NCBI GenBank assembly: GCA_018524725.1
Contig: JAEUWP010000602.1
Span: 248,001 to 312,000 of the forward strand
Length of the DNA: 64,000 bases
Direction: 5' to 3'
Origin: Podaxis mareebaensis
Lineage: Eukaryota > Basidiomycota > Agaricomycetes > Agaricales > Agaricaceae
Position numbers and translations under genes: made by a program. The notes beneath the pieces are model-generated. The model worked only from the letters and a program-made list of their open reading frames with translations, did not search any database and had not been told where the DNA came from. Shown here one piece after another: positions 34,245 through 45,017 of the stretch. The stretch's first letter is position 1, and each line of letters starts with the position of its first letter.

Positions 34245-35371
34245 ATGGACGACCAGGACCCTATATCCCAGTTCTTCCCAGATCAGGACACAGTAGATCT
34301 CTATGAGGTCCTCCATCTTACGAACAAAGCCACAACCGACGAAATCAAGAAAGCCTATAGACGACTCGCTCTCGTTTACCATCCTGACAAACACGCCGCA
34401 GCAAGCGATGAGGCCAAAGCAGACGCGTCGTTCAAGTTCCAACAAATAGGTTTCGCATATGCAGTATTGAGCGATGAAAAGCGGAAAGAAAGATATGATA
34501 AAACTGGGAGCACGACTGAAGGATTCGACCTCGCTGCGGGCGAAGATGGGTGGGAGGCATATTTCGAGGATTTGTTCGAGCGTGTCACACGTGGTAAACT
34601 GGATGAGATGAAGAAGGAGTATCAGGGTATGCTATATCTATTGTATTTTGGCTGGGTGATGAATCATCAACAGGGTCCAGTGAGGAGATTGAAGACTTGA
34701 AAAGTGCATACCTCGAGACCAAAGGCTCAATTGGCGAAATCATGACCTACATTCCTCACTCCACCGTTGACGATGAGCCACGATTTATTGTCGCCATCAC
34801 CGAACTTATCAACAAAGGCAAGCTCCCAAAGATGAAAGAGTGGGAAAAGAGTATCAAGGACGAGAAGGCTCGCCTTGTGCGCCAGAAGGAGAGCGAGAAG
34901 GAGGCGAAGGAGGCGGAAGCTTTGGCCAAGGAATTGGGTGTATGGGATGAATTTTATGGTTCTGGAAAACCTGGTGAACGGAAGAGCAAGCCGAAAGGGA
35001 AAGGCAAGGATTCAAAGGACAACGGGGATGAGGAAGAGGAAGATACTGCGGCGTTGCAAGCACTTATATTGAGGAGGAAAGAGCAAAAGGCGAAGGACAT
35101 GGATTCATTCTTTGATGGGCTTGCTGCCAAGTATGGTGGTGGAGGAAAGAAGGGAGGTAAAGGCAAGAAGCGCGGTCGCGAGGAAGTTGAGGATGAAGAA
35201 GGGGAGGTTTCATCCAAGAAGGCTCGAGGCAACCCAGAGGGCCCGCCCGAGATACCCGATGAAGAGTTTGCTATACTGCAGGAGAAGCTGTTCGGTGGCA
35301 AGCCGAAATCGTCCAAGCCACCGTCAAAGAGCAAGCCAGCGAAGAAAGGACGAAAGACCGCCACTAAATAG
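34245..35371 (+). CDS. J-domain protein, DNAJC9-like
   Basis: Hsp70 co-chaperone; the animal relative DNAJC9 handles histones H3-H4 in the nucleus. Two exons (34245-34626, 34674-35371) give 359 residues. The J domain lies at about residues 20-90 with LYEVLHLTNKATTDEIKKAY, VYHPDKHAA (HPD triplet present), QIGFAYAVLSDEKRKERYD. Next comes the DNAJC9-type helical segment (EAYFEDLFERVT, EEIEDLKSAYLETKGSIGEI, IPHSTVDDEPRF). The C-terminal third is highly charged with Lys/Glu/Gly repeats (KKGGKGKKRGREE), and the last 30 residues are Lys/Ser/Pro rich, fitting nuclear localisation. It converges with the FHIP gene, 168 bp apart. Confidence 0.92.
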
Positions 35372-35539
35372 TTGATACCTACCGTACCCTTTCACCTTAC
35401 AGTTTTGTTGTGCTAGTATTACCATGTATTTATTGCCTTATTATTGAATTGTATTATCTTGTTCTAGACAAATATCAGCAAAATCGAAAGGTAATCGGAA
35501 CGAAAAAGGGTATATCCGCGATATCGCAAGGTTTCTGAA

Positions 35540-38500
35540 TTATAGGTACCGAATGGAGTCTATCCCCAAGCTCCTCCTAGCATGAATGATAGCCACCAGC
35601 TCCTTAATGCTCTCCTCCAGGATTACGACATTGTCCAGCAATTGTGATAGCGTGATCATCTTCTCCGACTGTTGATCCTCTTCATCCCTTTCAGCAGCGC
35701 CACCACCCCAAGAGTCCGAAGCTCGGCCAGACTCGGACGATCGCTCGGACCACCCAGACCCAAAGACGTCTTCCTCTTCCGCATTCCACTTCTGCGTCTG
35801 TATGGGTGTCCAAGGACCACTTGACGGCACGGGCACTGCGAAGGGTTCAACTTTGATAGAACCAGTCTGCTCATAATGCGAACCAAATGGGCTTGCAGAA
35901 ATGGCACTGCCAGTGCCGCTTGTGCCCTTGCGCGAAGGTGTTGTTGGTTCTGGTGTGCTGGCCCGAGGCGGCGCCGGGGCGGTCTTGCTTTTCTTTGGGG
36001 TCAAAAACGATACAAATGATGACGTCGTTTTTGACTTCGGTTTCGGTTTCGTGGGCGTTTGTTGGACTGACGAAACAGGGTTGGGGATTTGGAGTGTATC
36101 TTCGGAAGAGATATCGAGGGCCAGGTTGAGCGCATCCGTAAGGTTTTCGGAGAAAAGGAGTCCTCGTCTTCGTTCTAGAAGAAACTTGTCGAAGTTATCG
36201 ACCGATTGCCGATAGCGCTCGAGTTGGTTGACAAGGCCATGATAAATGGTGTGGATTACTGGGCGCGAGTTTTCGTCCATAGGCGCCGCGGGAAGGATAT
36301 TCGTCTCATGTACTAGGTTTTCTTCGACCTTGAAATCGATGGATCGATCGTCGTCGTTGTCATATGTAGAGTCTACAGCTCTAGTTCGCTCGGAATGGGC
36401 GTCTCCCAGCCCAAATGTCAACCACCCTGCTAACGACCTATCTGGATGCAGGGCCAATTTTGCGAGGAAGCCGGTAAGTGCAATGTTGAAGTCGGGTGTG
36501 TTCGAAAAGAAGCAGCGTAAAGAGTCAAGGATACGGGAAAGGATAGGGTCATTAACGTTGAGACGGTGTTTTATCTTCCGTCGTATTTCGAGGTCTTGCT
36601 CGAAATCTCCAACAACTTGGAATGCCGGCTGGCTCTGGATGGATAGGAGAGCATCGTGGAGGTAGTAGTCGTAGCCTGTACTGAATACATCGCCGCTGTG
36701 TGATGGGTCGACCCGCGAAATAAGATTCATGTACAAATTCATCTCGCGTTCATGGGTGTAGTACGTCGTTAGCGGTTGAGTGAAAACGAGTTCATCATCG
36801 GCTGGGGAACGCAAAGGCTTGCCTTCGGCTCCAGGATATTGGAATGTCTCTTCGTCCTCTTCCTCTTCCTTGTGCTCAGCCGGAGACAGAGGTGCTGGTA
36901 GGGGGAAGCTGGTCGCCAGGAGGTCAGGTATGACAATAAAGATACGATCGGCAGTAAGCTGGGGGAATCGTAGTAATAGTGTCTGAAGCAGCTGCAACGC
37001 AGCCGTGGTGGTCTCCTGAGATTTGGAACGCAGGTTTGACATGAGGAGATCCTTGAGAGTGAACCGACTGGTTGTAAAATACTCCGTCATTCTCCTCGTA
37101 TCAGGCGCCTCCATCTCGAGTAGCGTCATCGCACTACTCTTCCGTCGTTTACGTTTCGCTGTGGCGTCAGCTGAACGACTGGGTGGAGGACCAGAAGAGT
37201 GTCCGAGGTTGAGCAGAACCTGGGGCCTTTGACTTGGCCGAGGTTCGTCGTTCTCTTCGTTAATCAGGAACGTGACTAAAAGGTCGGAGAGTGGCCCATC
37301 GTGAAGCGTCCGGAGCATGACTTCAATATAAGACATGACTGCAACGGCGCTCCCATCTAAATCAGAACACTCCAGGACGGAAGGATATAGCACGTTTTCA
37401 AGGAATATGCGTCGCACGGCGTCCAATATTGACTGGACGATAGCCGTACCCACCAGCGCTGAGGCATCGACATCGTCCTCCTTAGTATTGCGTCTCAATA
37501 CGTCTTGCAAGAACTCCAGTAGCTTGAGAAAATGATCGAGCCGTTGTTTGAAGTCAGGATTGTTGGCATCCTCGATTCCGATGGCACGACTTCGTTCCTT
37601 CTCCAGTTCCAGTCTCTCTTTCATCTCTGGCGTTAATGGCCCTGTAGCGCCAATGGTCATCGTATTTCCACTGTCAGTTTCCTCGAGTTTGGGGAAGAAT
37701 CCGAGTTTTGATGGAAGGAGGGAATAGACAGCACTAAGACCAGCACCCAGAACTTCGGAGAAGTCACCATCAAGGATGTATTCGGCAAGAGCGAGAGCGG
37801 CATCAACAATGGGATCGGTTGGTACATGATCCTCGGTTCGGGAACCGGTGTCTGCTGGACGTTGAGGTTGTTCACCTGGAGACATTGCTACGTCCATGAG
37901 GAACAGAAGGCCAGCACGGGAGAATTCCCCTATCTTTCCCTCCCGATGAACGAAACGAAGGAGGTAGTTAAATAGTAAGAACTCGTATTCCGATTTCTTG
38001 TGAATGGCCGACGGTTGGGCAGATGTAATGGTTTCTTGCGACGGTGTTGGAGAAGGCTCCCGCCGCTCTGCTTCATCCTCTTCATCCTCCTCCTCCTCAT
38101 CCTCTTCTTCAACAGCAAATAATGGCTCCGATCGATACCAGTGCTTGTCGTGGAAGAATATCATCAGCAGTTCGCGATATGTTCTAATCCTACTGCATAA
38201 GATACAGAGGAGGTTGACGACTAGAAAACAGTTGTTAGTTGGGGCCGATTTGAGATGATAGGAGAACATACGGTCTTCTTCATACTCAGAAGGCTGACTG
38301 CGGATAGCATTTCCTGCAGCACCCATGACACGAGAACGCCCATCTAGCTGCTCCTGGATATCATCCCCGACACATGTACGCAATAATCTGAGGACGGCTC
38401 TATGCACAGCGGAATGGACGAGAAACTGTTCATCGAGTAGGACAACCATATTTTGCACCGCACGTAGGACTTCCGCCTGGATTCCTGAGGGTCGATCCGG

Positions 38501-38968
38501 TTCACTCAATCGGACGAGTGTACCAAGTACATCTACGCGTTTTCAGGGTTGACTGTCCCAGTCGCGATAGGATAGGAACACACCATTCTTTAGGAGGTAC
38601 TCCAAACATGCACCTGTTCCACTACCATCATATGCTAAGCCCACCGTGAATACGTGGTTCGGGATATTGACCTACCCCTCCTCCGTCCGTGTCGATTCCC
38701 AAACTAACGCATCCACCATGGACTGCAGCTGAGCTGGCACGTCCGTCGACTTGATACCTAGTAGAAGTTGTCGTTCATCTGGCTGCATTAGTGTCGACTG
38801 AACTCGAGAAGAGCAAAAGTCAATGTCGAATGACATTTGCCAAAGCATGTTGACGTTGCTCACCTTGACATATGTCCATGATTTGTGGAATTCTTGTGCA
38901 TGGTCTATTACTGGAGGCTTCGCTGCAGGTTGATTGGTTCCCTTCAAGAACTTTGAAAAGTAATCCAT
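35540..38968 (-). CDS. FHIP-family protein (FTS/Hook-interacting, RAI16-like)
   Basis: Large helical scaffold related to animal FHIP and to fungal RAI16-like proteins, which link dynein adaptors (Hook/FTS) to early endosomes. It starts at 38968 (MDYFSKFLKGTNQ) with short 5' exons giving HAQEFHKSWTYVK and LQSMVDALVWES, followed by SGTGACLEYLL, LGTLVRLSEPDRP and a very long exon covering most of 35540-38220. Family-typical segments are EFLVHSAVHRAVLRLLRTC written as QFLVHSAVHRAVLRLL, VNLLCILCSRIRTY, EFLLFNYLLRFVHREGKIGE and ARAGLLFLMDV-like SRAGLLFLMDVAM. Acidic (EEEDEEEEDEEDE) and Ser/Pro-rich linkers interrupt the helical part. Total length is about 1080 residues. An intron near 38220-38275 splits the VNLL region. 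Confidence 0.85.
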
Positions 38969-39070
38969 AGGAAGGCAAAGGCAAGTCGTAGTCGCCGCAA
39001 GGGGCGAATGGGAAAGCCACGATCATTAGATTCACATTGGGGTCTACAACACGTGCCTGCTAGAATACAT

Positions 39071-40047
39071 TCAATCTCTCTTCACCCCTTTCACGACGCC
39101 CCCAACGCGTACACAGAGCCATATGACTGCACAGATAATTGACATGTATACTATAGTCTCGAACGTTCGTTGTGCCAGTCCGACTTTGAAACATGGCACA
39201 AGCATGACGAGCGTTCCTGCCCAAAGATATACTCCGAAAATCGAATTAGGTTCTTCAGTTGTTGCGGCCAGCAGACTGGAAAATGATTCAGCGCTCGAAA
39301 GCTATGCTCAGAAAAAAACACTTACTAGCAAAGGGCACTAAAAACTGCAGTTGGTCGCCGACCTAACGCAGTAGCGATTGTCCTCTGTCCACCAGCAACG
39401 TCGGCATCGACGTCTGTTAGGGCTCCAAGAGCATGGATACCCGTTGTGCACAAACTCAACATGAGCCCTTTTGAAGGTACATCCGACAAACCAAGCCCTG
39501 AGAAGCTGAATCCACAGAACCAAGCGAGGAACACTATCAACCCATTCGATATGGAGTCGAGTACCGGGACCTCCTTCAACCGAAGAGGGGGAGAAGAATA
39601 TTGCCATCCAAAGAAAACTAGGCAAAGTATGGCGAAGACGTTGTGCCGCTGGCGAGTGAGTAATGAAACGCCTATGATGAAGAATGTCGAGATATAAGCA
39701 GAGGCGCGAATGAGCGCATGGTACTCTGGTTCAAGGACGCCTCCTTGGAGTCCATTGGCGATTTTTCGTGGATTGCGGCTGTCGCTCTCGAAATCATGTA
39801 CGTCGTTGATTCCAAAGACAACTGTGCGCCATCAGCGGATATCGAGAAACGGTATTGCGAAATACTCACTAATACATAGTGGAAAGGATAAGGAAAAAAC
39901 CTGTAATGCAGCAAGCGCCAACGCGGGCAAAGTCCTGGGTATTTGGCGGGAGTGGATAATCCCGATTCCGAACAATATTGGGCCAAAAGTCCAGGATGGT
40001 GGTCGACTAGCGATGGCGACTTTGAAAAGGTTGTGAATCCATGCCAT
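39071..40047 (-). CDS. UbiA-family prenyltransferase
   Basis: Integral-membrane prenyltransferase transferring an isoprenoid chain to an aromatic or terpenoid acceptor. Three exons (39870-40047, 39326-39821, 39071-39275) give 292 residues. Both Asp-rich motifs are intact: NDVHDFESD (first) and DVDADVAGGQRTIATALG (second), which bind Mg-diphosphate. About eight hydrophobic helices are present. The second motif with ADVAGGQRTIA resembles the lycopene-elongase/digeranylgeranylglyceryl-phosphate branch rather than COQ2 or COX10, and no mitochondrial presequence is obvious (start MAWIHNLFKVAIASRP). The acceptor is unknown. No terpene or polyketide synthase lies in the window, so it does not mark a recognisable biosynthetic cluster. 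Confidence 0.87.
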
Positions 40048-40536
40048 GGTTGGTGGTTGAGCGTCAATGCACGTTTCTCCACAGAGTAACGGTGTTAATG
40101 CATTATCCAGGGTTGTCCCGGCATAATCGGATGAATCGTAGCCACTAAAGGCGACCTGAACACCTTGATGTAATGCTTGACTTCCATGAGGATTGATTGC
40201 ACCATAAAGCAATCAATGTAGAAAATCGTTGACAGAAGCCGTAGTGGGATACCCGGAAAGTAACGAATGGTAATATCACAGGGATCCCAGGTGATCCAAA
40301 AGCTCACGACACCACCCCGTTGAATAATACAGATTATCCTCATTTTATTAAAAAGGTCTACTACCCACCTTGGGTTGGCTACTACTATTGACCAAGTCAA
40401 ATGTTAAGGATATATGCCTCGTAAATTAGACAAGCAGCTCGATCAACGTAAGCACCGTTGGAGAAAAAGCTATATTACAACTGGCTCGTTTGAAGGGACC
40501 AAGTATCATATTCCAGTTGAGTCCCCAACCTGTTCT
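40048..40536. other. Intergenic region
   Basis: Promoter side of the UbiA gene and 3' side of the membrane-protein gene. In-frame ATGs upstream of 40047 exist but add no family-like sequence. No other feature. Confidence 0.4.
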
Positions 40537-41506
40537 TCATAGTGTGAGAGGTTGCTGCGTTCCGTGAGGCACTTCCACCCCGAAGACCGTCACACGTCGT
40601 CGGATAGGGTTCGGTTTCGTCGGGTCAAGTGGCTTCAGGTCATGTAGTTCAGGGTTGTCTGGACGGAAGACATAGAGGAAGCCGACTAGATGGACAACGA
40701 TGACGAAGATGCTTCCACTAACGCCGGCCTAGATTTTCCGGTAATCATTAGAATCAAGAAACGGACATTGCATTACACCAACCTTCAACAACCACCCCTT
40801 GTTTGTTGCCTCCCATAGAGTTACAGCACAGGTAAGGAAGAAGGATAAAAATGATACGAATGTCCAAGTCTGTGAAATATGGACACTTGAGTTTCATCGA
40901 GCATCCTCTTTCGGAGCCACCGAAATTGTACCTGAGGTATACTCAACGCGAACACAAACAGAATGGGGGACTGCTCCATTAAGTTCTTTAAAAGCGATAA
41001 ATGTTAGTCTGGACATTACTCATGCTACGGCGATGATATTGGTAACGCACTTGATACCGTGAGCCCCTCAAATCACCCAACACGTAAATTAAACCAACCC
41101 CGAAACCAGTCGCCATGAGGCTGCTCAACAGGGAGATTACTCCCAAGGCAAAGCCCGCTGGACTTAGGGGATATTCCGAGAAGATGATCGTTGCAGCGGC
41201 TCTACATCAGAATGTTCATAATGAACGATAGAGGAGGTCCAAATAGAACTCACCCCATAACCAAGCTGCACTTAAGATCTCAGTAGGACATTGTCCGTAG
41301 AGATAAACTGGTAAGTAACATACCATGACGTTCAGGTTGACCCATTTTTGACACATATTGTCTCTAAAATGCTCCCATTCAATGAAGTCCTTTCCGGGAG
41401 AGTTGACGATATTAGTGAGTCTTTGCCAAGGAGTTGCCCAGTGAAGGATGATTGAAGCGCCGGTAGACAGGAAGTTGGTCGAAGGATTGTGATTCTTTGA
41501 GAGCAT
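40537..41506 (-). CDS. Four-helix membrane protein, paralogue A (unknown function)
   Basis: Start MLSKNHNPSTNFL at 41506, chosen because it aligns with the start of the paralogue at 44291. Exons include 41324-41506, a 17-nt micro-exon (TGCAGCTTGGTTATGGG, about 41259-41275), an exon with IIFSEYPLSPAGFALGVISL, one with SPILFVFALSIPQ, one with TWTFVSFLSFFLTCAVTLWE, and a last exon with GVSGSIFVIVVHLVGFLYVF. Shared N-terminal block: LHWATPWQRLTNIVNSPGKDFIEWEHFRD. I write it as two parts: LHWATPWQRL and PGKDFIEWEHFRD. Four membrane helices alternate with short loops. The cytosolic tail ends RRRVTVFGVEVPHG. No known family recognised. Confidence 0.72.
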
Positions 41507-42015
41507 TTCCGGACTGTTGGCGAGCAATAACGAGGGCACAGAGCTGCTTAGAGGAGTCTAGAGCGTAACCGTACCGAAGACCAAGAAGTCGGGGCAGGAT
41601 CAAAGAGAGCAGTGACAGTATACGGTGGATTGCCACCCAACCGGTACAAGAATGCCAGGTTTGTTCAGCTGTCGGGTTTCAATTCCTGATAAGTAGAAGG
41701 CTGGTGCCAGGACCACGGATATCCTTGATACCCGTACATAATCCCCTTTTGTCGGCGGCAGATGGAGATATTGAGCTGATTGCAAAGGGTCGCAAAACGA
41801 GGCAAGGGAGGGCAAGGGTTGCGAATTTCGTTTCGTCTGCGCCTCATCCGTTTATGGCTTTCCCTTGTGCTGACTCATTAATTTTTAGAACTGTCACAAC
41901 CGAGACGCAGGAGCTAAATGGGTCGTTACCGAGTGCGATGTTGCATTGTTGAGAGGGGCGGCAACTTGCCAACACCATTAAAGAGATATCCAGACGTTTG
42001 GAAGCCCCTCGCCTC
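41507..42015. promoter_or_regulatory. Divergent promoter region between two membrane-protein genes
   Basis: About 500 bp between the divergent starts at 41506 and 42016. Minus frames 41600-41847 are open but have no ATG-supported protein. Function inferred from position. Confidence 0.4.
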
Positions 42016-43077
42016 ATGGACTTCGTCCGCTCCCCCTACTCTCCCGTGAATCAAATGGATCCTCAGCCCAGCCCTCTCCAGGAGAAAGATGATCATGGCC
42101 GCCCTCCGAGCGATTCCCCCAACATTGCTACGAGAATATTTAACCACATAGTGAGGATCGCGCGGCTTCTGCTGATCGGTTATGCTTCTGGGGACACTGA
42201 ACGCATGTGCGTCAAGATAACTTCTTCGCCAGTACCTGACTGATCAATATTCCAATTGTTCGATTGTTCAGATACCAATCCCAACGAGACTGGGAAAAGC
42301 TCCACGCGGCACTTCTCCGAAAAGTTGAGAACATAGGTGTTGTGGTCAGTCCTAGTTCACCTCTCCAGTACACCCAGAGTCTTTGAACCCATTCAAACTA
42401 CAGTCTGGCTTGCTGCTTGCGTGAGTGGTACTGTCTTCGTGGGAATGGCTCGATTTAACGTAGACAATTACCCAGCTCGAACGCCAGTCTTCTGATAAGT
42501 TCGAATGGCGACCTACGCCGGATGACTTATGTCACCGTGTCAGCCTCAATCCTCGCAGCTATCGTTTCCCTCATCTTCGACCTTCTTTGCTTGTGGGCGT
42601 TGATCGGCATGCACCCAAGCAGGTTGGAGGTAAGTTTTATCCTCTTCAAGGAACGAATTGAGACTGATGGTCATTTTGTTGGCTCAGCTTCTGACGAAGC
42701 ATTCGATGCTGTTTTACTACATGTGTGGCACCCCGTCTCTCTTTGGTGGTGGGTCAGCTCTTGCCTTCTTCACGGCCGTTGGCGCTTGGGTGTGGTTGGA
42801 CTCGGTAAACCAAGACCGCAACCGTGTCGCCAAAATTTGTGCTGTGGCCCTCGGAGGAATTCTCGTCCTTAATACTTGCGTCTGCTTTTACCTGGGAGGG
42901 TCGATGAAACACCGAAGATCAGCGCGTGCACGGGACACCCTCCTAACCCAAGAAGTGCAACAGGTGTCATCTTCTTCACTTGGCAGCAATAGTGGAACCT
43001 GGTTGCCGGTCTCAAATGGATTAGTGATGAGCAACGAGCCAGTGCCAGAAACGAATTCCAACCTCGGTACCGTTTAG
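42016..43077 (+). CDS. Integral membrane protein of unknown function
   Basis: Five exons (42016-42206, 42272-42344, 42404-42420, 42476-42629, 42688-43077) close in frame to 274 residues. Exon 3 is only 17 nt. Sequence order: a Pro/Ser/Asp-rich cytosolic start (MDFVRSPYSPVNQMD), a basic amphipathic segment (RIFNHIVRIARLLLIGYASG), QRDWEKLHAALLRKVENIGV, the first hydrophobic stretch VVSGLLLASNASLL, then MTYVTVSASILAAIVSLIF, LFGGGSALAFFTAVGAWVWL and VALGGILVLNTCVCFYLGG, and a Ser/Asn-rich tail. It resembles membrane proteins that seem frequent in mushroom genomes (recollection only). It lies between two paralogous membrane proteins, but its own sequence is not clearly related to theirs. Confidence 0.78.
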
Positions 43078-43326
43078 TTTTCCTTGTGAAACAAGGGTTG
43101 ACAGGAGTCGGCCTCATCTATTTTTAGGACAATTGTATTTGTACAATCTGCCGGACCATTTAGCACATATTACTACAACATTGTACGAACGAGGGTTAAC
43201 AAAGAAATATAGTGTGATATATGAATGAAGGCGCGGTGCAAGGAGTGTCGACAATCAAGCGAAAAGTTCGGTAGTGTCTGCCCACAGCCATCGTTTATGA
43301 TCACTCCATGGTAAAGGTGTTCTCTG

Positions 43327-44291
43327 CTAAGATTGTCCATCCCCAAGAGGAACCTCCACTCGTGCTGAAATGCCCTGTCGACGAGCTATATGCTTTTTCG
43401 AAGTAAGGGGCTTCGAATCACTGGTTTCTAGCTCGCCGGGGGTACGCAAAGCATAAAAGAACCCTGCGAGGTGAATGGTGATAACGAATATGCTGAGGGC
43501 CACTCCGGCCTATATCAGTGGAGTGGTCAGCTCATAAGCCAGATTGTTCTGAAGGTAGCAAGGCTAACCTTGACAAACCAAGACTTGTCAACGGCGTCCC
43601 AGAGACAAACAGCACAAGCGAGGTAGAAAGTCGCAAAGCATATTAACGTCCATGTCTGTGAAGGCCTGGTTAAGCATCTTGAACAATACGTTCTAAGTCA
43701 AAGGGTTTCTCACCTGCGGCAGCACAAGTGCGATTGCAAACAAGATAGGATGTCTCGACATCAAGCTCTTGATGGCGCGTGGTGGCCAGTAAGCCGGGAA
43801 CGGCTCGCACACAACAGAAACTAACCTGATACTGCAAGCCCTTAAGGTCGCCCAGGGCGAAGATCAGCCCGACACCAAGGCTAGTCGCAATGAGAGCACT
43901 CAGTAGCGATATCGTTCCTAGCACGAAGGCCGCTCGACCAAGAGGGTAGTCTGAAAAAAGGATGGTGGCAATAGCACTAGAAGGGATGGTTATGCTCGAT
44001 GATTCTGTTTGGGTGAGATCAGTACTCACCCCAAGATTAAACCGCACTTATTGCAATTGCAACGTCAGCAGAGTTCGGTTGTCTTTGAGGGCGGCAAGGT
44101 CCTACTGTAACGTTCAAGGTGACCCATTTCCGACATGTAGTATCTCTGAAGGTCTCCCATTCGACGAAGTCTAGTCCAGGATTATCTACGAGATTTCTGA
44201 GCTGCTGCTGGGGAGTTGCCCAATTGAGGAGTGCAGAGCCAACTGTAGCCAAAGGTTGTGTTAAAAGCCGAGTGGTTCTCTGCTGGGACAT
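43327..44291 (-). CDS. Four-helix membrane protein, paralogue B (unknown function)
   Basis: Paralogue of the gene at 40537-41506. Starts MSQQRTTRLLTQPL at 44291; first exon 44106-44291 contains LLNWATPQQQLRNL and PGLDFVEWETFRD. It has an equivalent 17-nt micro-exon (TGCGGTTTAATCTTGGG, reading CGLILG), then ATILFSDYPLGRAAFVLGTI, SLGVGLIFALGDLKGLQ, HPILFAIALVLPQ, TWTLICFATFYLACAVCLWD and a last exon GVALSIFVITIHLAGFFYAL with a tail ending ARVEVPLGDGQS. Intron positions and the micro-exon are shared with paralogue A, so the two arose by duplication. No known family recognised. Confidence 0.75.
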
Positions 44292-45017
44292 TTACAACGG
44301 AATAGGTGGCAGACACTGAGTACTGAGAGCTGAGATCAAAAGACCGGAATCGGAGGGCGAGGCTCGATGGTTTAAAGGCCTTGACGTAACTTCATCGAGC
44401 GCTGTCAGCGGACACTGGCAGCATCTGACGCCCGTCATAGCTCCTTGCCACTGAGACGTTTCAAGTTTGGATTTGGGCATTTGATAAGGTGGATCGAGTG
44501 TCTGGTTGGTGACCCTGAAAATGCCGCCCGAACATTACACCAGTTGTTAGTGGGAAGGAGAAGCCCGGAGTTCTGGAATTCTTTTTGTTCCGGGTAGAAT
44601 TACTGTGGTTCCAAGTGGCAGAGAGCGAAAATATCGGAAGCTGAGCAAGGCTGTGGCCAAGGCAAGCCCCTTCAGCGCTGATTTATCGCAACAGGAAGTG
44701 TCAGCGGAAGGGTCAGATTCAACTAGTAAGATCTCAAGATCTGAGATCTCACGAGTCCCGTGTTTTGCAAACGCTGATCATCTGTTCTATCAAAACCTGA
44801 AACTGTATTATAGTGAAGAGAAAAAGGGGGACATGCGGAATCCACTGCAACTAAAAGTTCATGAGCTATCCTATCCGTGACAATATCATTGTCAATCTGA
44901 TTACCACAATACAGGAAATAAGAAAGGAACGTCAAAGAATATTCACAGACGTGCGTCTCGTGCCCAACAAGGGTATCAAAAGAAGAGACAAAGTTGAGGT
45001 CCCGGACCATTGAACGG
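44292..45017. other. Intergenic region with inverted repeat
   Basis: Between paralogue B (start) and the 3' end of FKS1. Contains GATCTCA-AGATC-TGAGATC (44730-44748), a 7-bp inverted repeat around AGATC. Plus frame 44605-44880 is open but unsupported. Confidence 0.45.

Noticed and set aside
44605..44880. 91-codon plus-strand ORF between paralogue B and FKS1
   Set aside because: Opens with GTG rather than ATG, no family content; not enough support.
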